This document shows positions 23,273 through 35,999 of a stretch of DNA of 64,000 nucleotides, one piece after another. How positions within the stretch are numbered: position 1 is the stretch's first letter; each line of letters starts with the position of its first letter. Both the position numbers and the translations under genes were made by a program. The notes below the pieces were generated by a model. It searched no databases. It was not told where the DNA came from and saw nothing but the letters and a program-made list of their open reading frames with translations. The DNA comes from Cerrena zonata (lineage: Eukaryota; Basidiomycota; Agaricomycetes; Polyporales; Cerrenaceae), in NCBI GenBank assembly GCA_038087015.1, contig JASBNA010000109.1, positions 16,709 to 80,708 on the forward strand, read 5' to 3'.

Positions 23273-25503
23273 ATGTCTAAGATACCTGCCTTCGCAGAAA
23301 TTGACCAGCTGGTCTCATTAATAACCTCATCTGTTGAAACTATCAAGACACAATACGCCTCACTTGCTTCAAACCCTTCCACGTTGGATCTTTCTCTCGA
23401 CTCCACTGCCAAACATCCCCTCGACCTCAAAGCGGTACCCTCTGCGCTCCAGGATGCTTTCCGCACTCTCCAAGGATCTTGCGCCCAGCTGGAAAACATT
23501 GTGCTTCCACCTGCGTACACTATTGCCAGCGTATGTTGCTTTGTCTCATGCTTCAATCGGTTTCGTACTCAGTGCTGTGTCCCGATCATCCCTTGTTAGC
23601 TGTCTATGAATGTAAGTAACATATCCTCTGACGTCGACCATGTTGTAATCTCATTTCCCTCGTAGCATTTTACAGCTTCGTGTCTCAACGTGGCCGTCAC
23701 CTCTAAACTGGCCGACCATTTACTTCCGGCGGGCCCTCAAGGTCTGCAAGTAAACAAACTCAGCAAATTGACCGGCATCATCCCGAACAAGCTTAGCAGG
23801 GTGCTAAGGCTACTGGCCCACAAAGGATGCTTCAAGGAAGGTTAGTCCTATCCCGTTTGTAGATACTAGCCCCGTCATTGATTAACATTTCACCTTCCCG
23901 ATGTAGTTGAGCCTGACGTTTGGGCGAACAATCGTCTTAGCATGGAACTACTCTCTCAACAGCCCACAAGTGCGCTTGTAGGTCTCTTGTACGTATCACC
24001 AGGTCTTGTCTCTGGACAGTAGCGTGCTGACAATTCCCGCAATGATGGTTTCCCTGATAGTACGGATGAAGCTTATGTCGCCGGAACAACCCTCTCTTCG
24101 ACACTTACCGACTCACACTACGGACCGTCCGTTCAGCTCAATGAGGCATCATGGAACCGTGCTATGAATTTTACAGGCACGTTGTGGGATTTCTATCAAA
24201 ACGTCGATCCTGCACGAGGCCTGCGATTAGCGGAGGCGCAGATTGGCTACTGCCATGTACTAACGTTTGAAAGTGTCTTACACGGTGCGCCCAATCATTC
24301 TCACGTCCTCTTTCTGGCCGCATGGTATGAATGGATCTCATGACTTCGCTTTCAGGGTATCCCTTCAAGGATTTACCTACAGGCACCACAATTTGTGATC
24401 TTGGCGGCGGTTTCGGTCACGTCTCCATGCATATAGCTAAAGCTTGTCCTCAACTTCGAATCATTCTTCAAGACCAGCCCGGAACCATTGCTGCGGCCAA
24501 GTCATATTGGGAGAAGGGGGCCCCAGAAGTCGTTCGCGAGGGAAGAGTGGAGTTTATCGCAATCGATTTTATCACCCAGGTCCCGAAGCAGGGATGCGAC
24601 TATTACTTCGTAAGTACTTAGTCGGTTTTTTTCGCACTTCGCATTGACAGGTGCCCATATTCCGCTTTTGGACAGATAAAGAACGTTGTGTGAGTTGGTT
24701 CCTTCCATTTTTGTAGTACATTCTGATTGTAAATTTCTGTAGGCATGATTGGCCAGACCATGATGTGGTCACAATCTTATCAAATGTGAAGAAGGCGATG
24801 AAACCAACTTCACATGTTCTGATCCGTAAGTTCTCCGCTTTTGCCTCGTGGTGCGTAAATCGACATCTGGCCAACTCACCTTGATGTGATAGACGAGTTT
24901 GTCATGCGATACGCGTCTAAGGATCCCGGATCTGAGGATGGCATCTTGAACAAGGTAACATACTTTCACACAACTCACCTACCATCCTGATAAAGTACTG
25001 ACATTCATCGATCCTATCATAGGCCCCTGAGCCTTTGCTCCCTAGTTATGGCGAAGGCCGGATTCTTCAATATTACCTAGATATTGGAGTAAGTCGAATC
25101 GATCGATTATCGCGACTCAACGCATACTGACAATTACACTCACAGATGATGGTAAGCATGGGGCCGTTCTCGTAAAAGAGACAGTGACTCAATTTTACAT
25201 CTTGTGATCAGAGTGTCGTAAATGCGAAAGAACGCACCCTCTCCGAATTCAAAGCGATTGCGTACGTTTTAATTCCCTTTATGCTTCATGGTACTGAACA
25301 ACACATTGGCGGTCACGTCACACAGCGCCCAAGTTGGTCTCGAGCTAGACAAAGTGTGGGATTCAGGCTTGATGAACACCGTCGACTTCAAGCTCGGTGA
25401 ATCACAATCTTCAGCACTACTTGGCAATCATAAGACCTCTTCAAAGACGCAACTCACTAGTGTCCTCACTGCTGCTGTCCCCGAACCCAAGACACATGCT
25501 TAA
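23273..25503 (+). CDS. SAM-dependent O-methyltransferase, 487 aa
   Basis: Class I O-methyltransferase of the plant/fungal OMT type (Methyltransf_2), which transfers a methyl group from S-adenosylmethionine to a hydroxyl of a small aromatic or polyketide substrate. There are thirteen exons: 23273-23530, 23600-23611, 23666-23840, 23907-23988, 24061-24284, 24356-24609, 24676-24689, 24743-24825, 24893-24954, 25023-25088, 25146-25151, 25212-25261 and 25326-25503. Three are micro-exons of 12, 14 and 6 nt. A dimerisation/winged-helix region (about 85-180) precedes the Rossmann domain, with the SAM loop CDLGGGFGHVS at 264-274 and acidic LQDQP after the next strand. VVHDWPDHD carries the expected catalytic base His341. 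The neighbours do not form a recognisable biosynthetic cluster, so the substrate is unknown. Confidence 0.93.
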
Positions 25504-25845
25504 TCCACCAATCTGGCATTCATTATAGTACCTGGACAAAATCAAATAATACCTGTCATATCTAGCCCTCAAACATTTTCCTCTCCGCGTCCCAAGTTCT
25601 GATCCCTTGCTTTGTTTGTATGTTGGCTATGCCCTAGCATGTTACTACCAATACCCGCGCAAATATCTCGAAATAATATTGTACTTGTAACATGGTCATT
25701 TCAAACACGTTCTACTACACTGCATCTCAACTATCAACAATCAGTTATTCCGTCTAGTCCATTCAACCTGTACTCTGCTTGGGACCTTGGTAACTGTGAC
25801 TCTACTAGATCAGCGCTCAGTCCCTGCTTGATACGTTCTACACTG
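25504..25845. other. Convergent intergenic spacer
   Basis: 3' flanks of the methyltransferase (+) and the DUF6534 gene (-). No other feature seen. Confidence 0.5.
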
Positions 25846-27719
25846 TTAAGAGATGGCCTCCTTCTCCGAGAAAAGGTGACGTACTAGTACTGATTGCGTA
25901 GGGCTCGAGTCAGTGGCGAAGACATTGATGTTGAAGTGAGGTGTAGTGAGTACACCAGTAATTGCCGTAGTTTGATGGTTGAGCTTTTTACGTACTAGGT
26001 GACGTGAATTGAGCCTGAAAGTGCGTTTAGTTCGTTGGGTATAGAGCGCTGACGGGAGAAGACATACGCTCCCAAGAGGGAATTGGCATACACTAGTAAG
26101 ACGTAGACGTGTGTTCAGTGAGTACAAATAATTGAATTAAATAAGATTTCTTACATTTGCTGACAACAAGAACGACCCCAGCAAATAACAAGCTATTTTC
26201 CATTGCGTGAAACTAGTCACATGGGTCATTGCAGTAAGTGTACAGCTATTGATGAGCTAAGGGGATAGTTATGAGGTACCATGATTATGATAGCGATTGA
26301 CCCAAACCTGATGATTTAGTATTAGGGCGAGGTCGTATGTCGCACGTTGCATTGAGTACTCACATGGTGATAGCACCTGAGTTGACAGTATAGGCCATGA
26401 TCCAACGGATAGCGTTATCAGTCCTATGAAAGATTGGTTCGGTAGATGGTCTTGAGCAGAATATGGCTCGGAATCACCTTTCAACGCCTGTACGGTTTTG
26501 TTTCAGGAAGTAAATCATCATTAGTGCAATGGTTCCATCCACCACCGCGGATAAGCTGTTGGCAACGATGACAGTTAACTATAATGACATCAGCCATTGC
26601 CTCGATGAAATTGAGTGTCAACTGACATTTGCCCAAGCATGGCTTCCGTGGAAGGAGGACCATGTACGATCCACACGCCTGCCAGTGAGAGGGTTATTTG
26701 GGCTATTCGACAGACAATAAAAGTGAAACATAACTCACGTATATGCAGCAGCGGCTGTTAATAATAGATTGTAAGTGCATTGTGATAATCATAAAATGGC
26801 GGAGTGCTCAACTGAAAAGAAAGCCTGTAAAAAAAGATATGTATCATGTATCACATGATGATAAATGTTATATCATACCGATGCGAACAATAAGCAAACC
26901 AATCTGGAACATGGAGGGCAAAGATCAATGGCCATACAATTCGATCGTACAAAGTAACAGACCAGAGTACATGTTAGCAATCGGGACCTGCCACTCACTG
27001 ACATGTTTTAGTAGCTTAAGGAAGAGTGTAGACATGAGGTCACGTACAGAACCATATCCGGCGTATGTAGAAGCTGTTGATGGAGTGAGACCATGACATT
27101 TAGAACGACTTGAACATCCCACCTTTGCGAAAGAGTCACAACAAGGTCCTTTAAAATCTTGTCAAAAGACTGATGCAGGTGAATAGAACAAGATTACCCC
27201 CGAATATAGGCAGACCTAAGTTTCGGTGAACATTTTGCGTAAGGTCCAGACTGTATCCTCACTTACGGGTATAGACCTATGACCCTGATAGTTAGTGTTT
27301 GTTTTGTCTAAGCTGCTGTTCGGTATGGGACAACTACTCACCAATCAATGGCCAGGATGGCTTTATAGTCCCCAAACGCAATCACGGAGTAGAAATACAA
27401 TTGCCGGGTAATGAAAGCACTTTGGATAGTGTCTATTGTCCTAGAACGAATTCTTAGCCTTGGCTTTTTTGTATAACAATATCAATAGAGAGGAGCCTAC
27501 CAGATCGCGCATACCAAGCACTTCATCCAGGGTGGATCACGCTCAGAACGTATGATGTATACGTATGTTTGAACGCAAGTGATTCCGTACAAGCTGCGAG
27601 TCCGTTAGGAGCATGCCAGGAAACCACAACGTGAGCACCAACATGTATGTTAGACATATACCGATTATCATCCCGCCTAGTAGGTCTCCCGCAGAGAGTG
27701 AGGGCTCGGAGGTGTCCAT
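25846..27719 (-). CDS. DUF6534-type seven-helix membrane protein, 324 aa
   Basis: Basidiomycete membrane protein of unknown function. No long open frame marks it, because 18 short exons encode it: 27719-27643, 27593-27501, 27440-27342, 27276-27267, 27215-27198, 27157-27123, 27073-27048, 26997-26951, 26903-26879, 26824-26813, 26754-26739, 26702-26627, 26578-26478, 26423-26364, 26307-26280, 26212-26155, 26092-26068 and 26014-25846. They total exactly 325 codons. Landmarks: LTYILYGITCVQTYVY (helix 1), IDTIQSAFITRQLYFY, SFYIRRIWFLSGRS, VVDGTIALMMIYFLKQNRTG, TDNAIRWIMAYTVNSGAITM and LYANSLLGALNSR. Exon boundaries parallel those of the gene at 3910-5880, so the two are paralogs. Weak donors (GTTGGT at 27642, GTTGAG at 26812, GTCAGT at 26626) are the least certain points. 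Confidence 0.82.
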
Positions 27720-29917
27720 TTGAAAGAGTCATAGCCCTTGAACGCAGCCTTCGACGTCTGAAGTTGTAGGTAGGGTCGCGGTTAATCCCACGATGTGGGG
27801 ACACGCTAATATGGTATCGCTTGCACTTCTGTACCCATTGGGAGCCCCGAGCCTAAAATACATCGCATGTTCATTGGGTGGTCGGATCTAGTACAGGGAA
27901 GCATTGATCTACATCTGTCCAATCGCGACGTACTGATGTGTTGTAACTATACTGGATGGTGCACGCGCCTCAGTAGACCATCTCCATAGTGTGGCTAACG
28001 TATTGCTACCACACTGAGGTCTAAGAGCTTGATATGCGCTAACAGAATGTCTTTTGGACAATATAGTGACCTTGAAACCTTTAGGAGTGTCATAGCTAGA
28101 ACAATTATAGTGATGGTCGTGATGATCTGACAGCGCTCCTATCTGACATCTCGGTAATCTACATCAAGGGTCTTGACTTTAAGTTCTTCTATATGCAATG
28201 GGAGTGTTACGATCGTGTCTGAGATGTGAATTTTGGAAAACTCACTACCGTCGATGCGAATTTGGGTATAACGATATTACTATATATGGCATGTCGGATT
28301 TCCTTGCCGCTCGTAGCTCGGTCTTACGGATGTACATTCCATTTGATCACCAAATTTGTACTTGTCCCATGTTGCCTCCCTGGAGTAGTAAATACGTCGT
28401 ATCGGTGCTTACGGGTTGAAATAAACAACCATTGTCAACTGATTTGGGACATACATATATCTATTCATTAAACCCTTTGAAGTTTATGTACACTGACAGA
28501 GAGAACGAGAACCGATCGATATCTCGACACAATACCAGGTTCTATTTGTTGTCTTATACGACTCATATTGCTCGAAAGAAATACGATGAGATAAGTTGTC
28601 GTGTCACCTACTGGACACAGGGCGTACTGACAGATGCGGATATGATCGTGACTATGGTCGCCCGACAACGCGATACATTTCCATTTGAATCAGAAGACGA
28701 AGTGACCTTGCAATGTTAAATTAAGAGTCAAGCTCAATGGTATCCAGGACGAGAATGTACTTTCATTTCTCACCTGGACTCTTTACAATGCAGCCGAGGA
28801 GCAGGAGAAGTAGCAGCGTCGCCTATAGGTATAGCTTCTGTCGGCTGTCGCAGTGAAGGAGGGGCCCACGCTAGATTATGTCTCTAGGTATTTTTTCCTC
28901 GACGCCCTTAGGAATGTTGTCGAGACTATTAGCATCATCAACGGTACGATATTTGATTAGTCCGTAACGGATATCCTTGTACAGAACAACAGACCTAGGA
29001 TAAGCCCGTGCCGTTGAACAAAATTGATATCGTAATCGTGAGCCTCCAAGCCGAGTTGACGTACTACATGGTAGCATTTCCTCTACGTACTTCTGAAGTA
29101 CGATACTCTCGCTCAGTAGTCAGTTCAATTGGAATATACGCAAGTGTCGATGATCGTTATTTCTGAACATATACTGGGAAAAGACGCCTCACAAGGCTCC
29201 AGCATGATCCTGTAATTCTGAAACGATCAAACGAGGCAAATGCAAATCCAACAACATACATAGAATGAGCCAGTCCCTAGTCCATTAATTATATCGTTCG
29301 CGACTCAAGTCTATGCAGACAATGTGGAATCGTCCCTGATATTTCCACTCTAGTTCTGGCCATGGAATTTGTACGACATGGTCGGCAGGGTGGTCAAACA
29401 GGTGAAGATGTCAGCAGCTCAGCACTACAGTATTAAGTCACAAGGAGTTGGTGTTTTCAGTCTCGGGTTGCGGAATTGCTGAAACTTTCAGAGAGGCTTG
29501 GAATGAAATCGAGTACTGCCGCCTGCGAGATTTACGATACGGTTTCTCACGACACACCCACCCACGTGGCTGGGATGGTTGATCGCAATATCGTTGCTAC
29601 CGTTTTGAGGTTTTTTTCTGGCGTTGCTAGCACTGGCAGTTAACGTTACTAACACCCGCTTCCAGGACCTCTTGCTTCACTACTTCCTGTTTCTCCTGAT
29701 CCGGTGCTTTCCTTTCTCTTCCCCAGTCTGTATTAGAACGCTCCTAACCCTTCCAACGCTTGCTTGACACGAACTGAACACTGTCCCCTATCGACACTTT
29801 GTCTCGATTCCGAACAGGCATCACCTCATCATTCAACCTGTTACCCCCGAACATTAAAAGCGTAAAGCTTTGATCTTGTGACCTTTTCGTGTTTGTGTTT
29901 CCACCTTCTACTCTACA
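27720..29917. other. 2.2-kb gene-poor stretch
   Basis: The left end is the likely promoter of the minus-strand DUF6534 gene. The ORFs at 28198-28471 and 28432-28719 include hydrophobic or acidic stretches but give no spliced model. One frame near 28600-28715 (TDADMIVTMV) weakly resembles a DUF6534 helix and may be a relic. The right end, from about 29700, is pyrimidine-rich, as expected for the promoter and leader of the next gene. Confidence 0.35.
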
Positions 29918-30824
29918 ATGGCGACCTACTACTCTTCATTCTTCTCCTCCGGTCTCCTCGCCAGCGCGAACGATCCCTTCGCTCACCCACAAACACCCGA
30001 AGCAAACACTCCCCGTTCAAATACCACCCCACTTCCCGACGAAACAACACCCACCGCTCCTTCCACAACCACGTCTTACACTCTACCCTCTTTACCAGAA
30101 TCCAACTCTAACGCACAAGTCAGTGCTCCGGTGTTACGTCGTCGTCGATCATCCATCACTCTCGGTGCCTCTCCTGTCACGTCGATCAAAGCTCGCGGGA
30201 GCGCCGTGTCTACTGCTCAAAAGCATCATTCCTTGTTGAATAATGCGTCTTCCCAAGGTAGCTTGCGTTCTAGGGCCCGCGCTGGCAGCTTGCATGAATC
30301 GATGTTCAGTCGAGTTTCTGTGGCTGCACCGGGCGATGCTGCGGAGACCAAAGGTCTTGTCGGAAGACTGAGAAGCGGTAGTATTGGAACTGCACTCCGG
30401 TGAGTTGCTTTCTCCTTGTATTTTGTGTCGATGCATCAAGGTTCGGTACTGATTGTATCATAGTCCCCGTCGCCACATGCGAAAGCCAACCATGCCAGCG
30501 CCCCCACCACCGACAGCCCCTCTCCCTGCCCTACCACCTCTCCCACCTTCACTTACCCTCACGATTCCTAATGCTAACGAACATACATCACTGACCGCCC
30601 CGTCCACACCTCGCCGAACCATGACTCGCTCGATCACATCTGATAATTTCTTCATCCCCATCGACACGCCTCCTATGTCTCGCACGTTAACACCTCATTC
30701 GGGCGCAGAGGATATCCATATGTCCTCTCCTCGTATCGCACTACCTGCCGGTGTTGCACCAGGGTTCGATTATCCTAGTCCCATCGAGACTCCAGGCGAG
30801 AAGAATATCGCTGGGTACTTCTAG
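29918..30824 (+). CDS. Low-complexity Ser/Pro/Thr-rich protein, 280 aa
   Basis: Two exons (29918-30399, 30464-30824) around a 64-nt intron give 281 codons. The N-terminus MATYYSSFFSSGLLASANDP looks conserved. Most of the rest is disordered and rich in Ser, Thr and Pro, with candidate phosphorylation motifs such as RRRRSS, RSRARAGS and RRTMTRS and a proline tract, PAPPPPTAPLPALPPLPP. There is no signal peptide, membrane helix or known domain. The sequence suggests a regulated scaffold or RNA- or phosphatase-associated protein, but this is inference only. The long pyrimidine-rich leader and 3' flank fit a well-expressed gene. Confidence 0.75.
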
Positions 30825-31699
30825 ACCCTCAAAGCGAGTTCAAACGTGTTTCAGCATGCCATTTTTCTCTCTTTCTCTTTCTAGACCAAACACCCATGAA
30901 TTGGTTCGAGTATCGAACCATTGTAATTAATCTCTGCGAAACGTCGACCGCTTCGCACCCCTGACTACCAAGGGTTCTCCTCATATGGGATGAGGTCACC
31001 CTTCCAACTCTCATAACTCCCTACTCGCTATCCATATATCCGCTCTCCCTCTATGCTTTGTTACGTTCTCCTCCCTATCCCATCCCACTCTGTTCTCATA
31101 CTCACTTCATCCGGTCTAGTCCCCTCTTCTACCTTGTTCTAATATTAATCACCGTATATAACAATCCCCACTAGACCCGCCCTACCACACACATGACACT
31201 TACCGTTCTTTTCAATATTTTCACGTCCTTCACGTTCTTAGCCTGTGCACTACATTGACAATTTTTTGTGTTTGTGTTTGTGTTTGTTTGAACTTTTCTC
31301 AATTTTACTTACTGGTGTAATCAAGTTTTAGTTTTTAGCGAGTTTTATAGACCTGGGGTTTATTTGCGCCTTTTTCTTTCCTTTGAGCGTTGGGTGGCTG
31401 TGTGTGTTGACCATGAAATGCTGGGAGAGATGGTGTATCCAGTATTGTCAGAAACTACCTTGTAACGAATGTGTTCTCTTTGCGTTCTCTAATTTCTTAC
31501 CCTTCTCACAATAATTTACTAATGTGCGAACCTTCATAATATGGTGCCGCCAACGCTTCGCACTGCGTGAAAAAGTTCAGAGATGCACTTCGGATATCAT
31601 TCCCAACTTGTCAGGGACGTCGACACGACACAAGATAAGTACAAAATCGCCCCAAAGTCAACATCTGATTCGATTCTAGATCCTTTGATCAACACCACA
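30825..31699. other. Convergent intergenic region
   Basis: This is the 3' flank of the preceding gene and of the minus-strand orphan. TTTGTG repeats occur at 31264-31290. Sequence at about 31400-31470 resembles 32575-32660, indicating that the duplication of the following gene pair included non-coding flanks. Confidence 0.5.
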
Positions 31700-32348
31700 T
31701 TACTCTTCCACCGAATCGGAAGCCTGAGGTGCTATTGTAGTACTATAGTATTCCACAGCTAGACGTCGAGCATTCTCGAAATACTCCTTCACTTCTTCAA
31801 CGGTGTTAAGCTTCGCCCAGAACATCTTTTCATAGGGCACCGTGTCCGGAATCAACGCTTGCTCGCGCAAAGTGAAAATCTTTGTCCACAGGCAGCACCA
31901 CTCTAAATCGTTGGCATCGAGTTTCCCCTCCGTCAAGAGAAACTCCTTGATCTTGAGGTCGTGTTCATTTTCTTGTAAGTTGCCACCACCATCAGGCTCA
32001 TCGGCCTCTGAACGTGTGGCTATCCACATGTGTCCCGGGATTTCACTATCTGGGTGATAAGCATAACAAGGATGAAGATCTTTGCGCTCGGAGAAGTAGT
32101 TGTTGAAGTGGATCTTCAGCGTATCTCCTTCTCTTTTTGTACCTGGAGCACAATGGTGCGACGCCCAGTCTGGGGGGTTAAATTCATAGTTCAGGCCAAC
32201 CAATAACTTGTCTCTCGCTATCCTGAGTGGGATAGTGTAGCCACCCATGAAACGAGGAGGTAGATCGAACTAATCATGGAAAATTGTTAAGAGACGGAAA
32301 ATAATCATATGTAGATACCACTGGACTCACCCTGTACTGGTCCGTCAT
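31700..32348 (-). CDS. Orphan protein, 195 aa (tandem copy 1)
   Basis: Two exons: a tiny first exon, 32348-32331 (MTDQYR), and 32269-31700, split by a 61-nt intron. I do not recognise the family. The protein is polar and globular with no signal peptide. Conserved with its neighbour at 33192-33840 are GGYSIPLRIAR-type, HFNNYF, DLHPCYA, IPGHMWIAT, GGGNLQENEHDL and IKEFLLTEGKLD segments and a final helix rich in Glu/Arg. The two copies share exon structure and strand, so they are a tandem duplicate. Function unknown. Confidence 0.82.
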
Positions 32349-33191
32349 GGTGGTAGATTTAGGTTTTCGGGATACGTGTCTTGATACTCAATGTCGGGTA
32401 AGGTGCCGTTCGAAGGCTCATCACACCACTGCACCAGGCTTCTCCGAACAATCTCCGAGTCCCTCTTCCTCGGAATTCCTTACTGTTTGCACCGTGCGAC
32501 GTCATATACCGAAAGGACACAGGATGTTTACTCACAATATAATTCTTGTCGAGCTTCGAGAGCGTTAAGTGATGGTGTGCGTTTACCACGAAACGCTGGA
32601 AGAGATTGTATATTCATCGATATCCAGTATTGACCGAAGCTACGATTCCAGAATAGATTCGACACAGTATTGAGAATTTTACGGGAATTTACCGACACGC
32701 GAACCTCCTCCGTACAGCCGTTTGCAGAATACTACATCACCCTACCAGAAATCACTTTGTTCGTGAAAACTTAAAAGGGTCTCAAGTGGCCACTTAACCT
32801 GGGTCTCTGAACAAAGTCTATCTTCTCCCATGCTTTGAGCAGAGGGTAAGTACTCATTTACGCTCAAGGATGTACTAACTCCTTCTAGCAGGCTAGACGA
32901 AGCATGATCGAGGTTTCGCAAGGGTAGCTTACAATGCGTAGGTATACCGTATCCCAAATTTGCGGTAAGTGACCATACATTTCAGCTTTTATCTTTTTGG
33001 GAGGTGAGCTAAGATTCTGCAAATTGTTGTGATGAGATTCACCACAGATATTATCTTTGATTTGTCAAGGAGATGAAGTACACAGGCTCTCGAAACACAA
33101 CATATAGTACTACGTACGGATAAGGTGGAATGATAGTCAATTCTTGATCATGACTTAACATTTCTAGACCTTAATCAACACATTGCTAGTA
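32349..33191. other. Spacer between duplicated orphan genes
   Basis: This is the promoter region of copy 1 followed by the 3' flank of copy 2. About 32575-32660 resembles 31400-31470 downstream of copy 1, so the duplicated unit is larger than the gene. No other gene is seen. Confidence 0.5.
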
Positions 33192-33840
33192 TTACATCGA
33201 CTCGGGAGGTGCCGTAGTACTCGTGCTACTGCGGTTGTATGTTGCGACTATCTCTCGAGCTCTCGCGAGAAACTCTTCGGCTTCCTTGTCGGTAGTAAGC
33301 TTCGCCCAGAACATCCTGTGACGTAGTACCGCATGCGGAATCAATGCTTCCTCGTCCAAAGTGTTACTCCTCCTCCACATGCAGCGCCATGTTACATCTT
33401 GGACATCGAGTTTCCCCTCCGTCAAGAGAAACTCCTTGATCCTGAGGTCGTGTTCGTTCTCTTGTAAGTTGCCACCACCCTCAGGCTCATCGGGCTCTGA
33501 GTGCGTGGCTATCCACATATGTCCTGGGATCATGGTATATGGGTAATGTGCATAGCATGGATGAAGGTCTTTGTGTTCGAAGAAGTAGTTGTTGAAATGG
33601 ATCTGTAGCGTCTCTCCTTCCTTTCTCGCACCCGGATCGCATTGGTGCGAGGCCCAAGGAGGATAGCTAAATTCATAGTTCAATGCAACCAATAACTTAT
33701 TTCTCGCTATTCTGAGCGGGATACTGTAGCCACCTACGAAACGAAAAGGCAAATCGTCCTGATCATGGAGAGCTGTTGTTGAACGGGAAATAATCATATA
33801 CAATTATTAACTTGAAACTTACTCTGAGCAGATCCGTCAT
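33192..33840 (-). CDS. Orphan protein, 194 aa (tandem copy 2)
   Basis: Paralog of the 195-aa protein at 31700-32348. Exons 33840-33823 (MTDLLR) and 33758-33192 flank a 64-nt intron at the same position and phase. Most differences from copy 1 are in the N-terminal third and the last 40 residues. The central block from HFNNYF to LLTEGKLD is nearly unchanged. This suggests that the core is under constraint and the ends diverge. No domain recognised. Confidence 0.82.
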
Positions 33841-34069
33841 GATGGTAGGGGTGCAGAATCGTGTGTTTGCATTCAGCCTCGGATAGATGCCGCTCGTTCT
33901 GCGAAGGCTGCTGGTTGCACAGCATGACATTTCCGTCACACCACGTCGTTTCTCCTGTTTGCAACGTGCGACGACATACACATTTGTGGCATTAGATATT
34001 TAACAAGATTTTCAGCAGTGTTCTAGTATCGGTATCTATTCGACAAAGCCGATCCCACACTATAATACT

Positions 34070-35903
34070 CTACTGCAGAGTGAGTCTACCATCTTCCGAC
34101 TCCGACTCGAAATCCGACAATGACGCCTTCCATTCCTCCCGAGTCTCACCCTGATCATCGTCTTTCCAGCATCTGCAAAGAAAAATAAACCTGTGAGTTC
34201 TGATTTAATTAACCAAAAAGTACACGTACAAGATCAGATAATGCTTCACAATATGTTGGTCACTCCCGGACCTATAGACAGAGCCTTGCTGCGAAACCGT
34301 GAGAGTGGCAGTAGTGGAGGAACAAACAACGTACAAAGTGTCTGCCTGCCTTGCCAATGAACTCTTCTCTGTTTCCCCATTCGTCCACAACCGTCGTTAG
34401 TGCATAATATAAGCTAACTTGGCCATTTCTGCTCATTTCATATCCTCCTTCTACAGGTGTTCTCTTTGGTGGAACAAATCCATCGCAAGGCGAAACCCAT
34501 TCCATTCGCTCTGGGTCAAATGGAAGTAGCTCCCAGTGCCCATTGTGTTCCCTATCTAGATCGTCTGATGGAACACGGCAGGAGAACGAAGTAGGCGTAG
34601 AAACAATGATTGGACACGGTTGCAAAGAGGTCACTCCTTCTTTGACCAGCAGTGCTGAGCCCAAAAATACTTGGTGTCCAGCCCCGTCAACGAATATTGC
34701 AGGGCCAGTACGGTCAGGTGGGAGTCCGTAATCTGGAGCGGGTGAGATCCCACCATCAAGAAGAGGAAACGAATGATATAAGTCGTCAATAAACTGTCTC
34801 CATTGAACCGACACGGATGCATGCGCTTTGGAGACAGCAACCCTGAAGGCAGTAATCCGAGCACCTTTGTGTCCTTCCTTCCGGAATTCCTTCACAAAGG
34901 CGGCAAAAACGGATTCTTCAGAACGCTGCTCGCCTTCTTCGAGCTCAATGTCGAAGATTCCCATCGTACTGAGCAGTAGGTCCCGAGGACGATCCGAACT
35001 GCGGGTGATGGCACTCTCCCATATCGCAAGGTATTGTTGATATTTTCGATTTTGCGAGGATGTAGCCGCAGACGAGAGCGCGTTATATAGAAGACGTGCG
35101 TAACCGGCAGAGGGACGGCCAAGTAAACGTATCTTGAAGCTCACCTCCGTCACATACATCCTTGTAAACTTCTTTAATGGACTAAAGCCCGTCACTGTTG
35201 AAGGAGGGATTGTTGCCATTGCCAGTGACTCATCGTGCAGGACTGGGTGATAGTAGTTGAATAGCCTCAGAGGGGTAAATACGATCGGTAGATTCCGGCC
35301 CTTTAACTCTTGGCGATTATATACCACAAATCCTTTCGGAGGGAGAATGGCTTCTTGTAAGGTCCACATACGCTTGATCCATGGAGTCTCTTCATATAGT
35401 CTGGCGATACATTGTAAGCCGCCAGGAAGGATGATACACAAGCAACATTGCTTGAATACCTTGCACATTCGATGAATCTGCCATGGTTTATCTTCTCTAT
35501 CGAGCTGGCTGATGCAGAGTCTATCCAGCCATAGAAATTGCAGCCCCTCCCGGAGAGCAAGAAGGCAAGCAGATCCTAAGACATTTATGGATATTGGATC
35601 TCCGTCACGTCCACCGTCTTGCTTGACCCTAAAAGTGGGGTTATCGATGTCGAAACGACATGCAACGCCGACCCAAGGATACGACACCGTCGCGTATGGT
35701 ATGCTAGGGATATTTCGGTACTCGTGAATTACGAGCATCTCCTTTTCAACGTACTTCTTGCAATCCAGGAGTCTGAAAGTACGCGGACGGGCAGCATACG
35801 AAGTATCGAGCACGGTAAACTTTAAGTTTCGTAACGAGATTTCATATGCGCTTATGGATTGTAAGCTGCTCTGTGACAGGATCAACATTGTCTTTGACCT
35901 CAT
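34070..35903 (-). CDS. HET-domain (heterokaryon incompatibility) protein, 576 aa
   Basis: HET-type protein of the kind linked in filamentous fungi to self/non-self recognition and regulated cell death after hyphal fusion. Exons are 35903-34335, 34288-34230 and 34172-34070. I chose ATG 35903 (MRSKTMLILS), because the frame upstream opens only with TTG. HET landmarks are present: IPYATVSYPWVG at 68-79, then after a spacer FLWLDRLCISQ at 123-133, the Gln/Ile helix WQIHRMCKVF, and a later WTLQEAILPPKG. The C-terminal half (about 280-576) has no known domain, and the end is acidic (DFESESEDG). All core HET motifs look intact. It lies directly downstream of a decayed paralog. Confidence 0.88.
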
Positions 35904-35999
35904 GGAAACCAACCCACCTTTACCTTTAGATTAATAATGGGACGTGGCTATATTTCCCCAGACGTATAAGTTGAAGGCACAGATTCGTAAAACATACAA

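Noticed and set aside
29918..34000. A biosynthetic gene cluster around the methyltransferase or FAD enzymes
   Set aside because: No polyketide synthase, NRPS, terpene synthase or P450 lies in the window, and the neighbours are unrelated.
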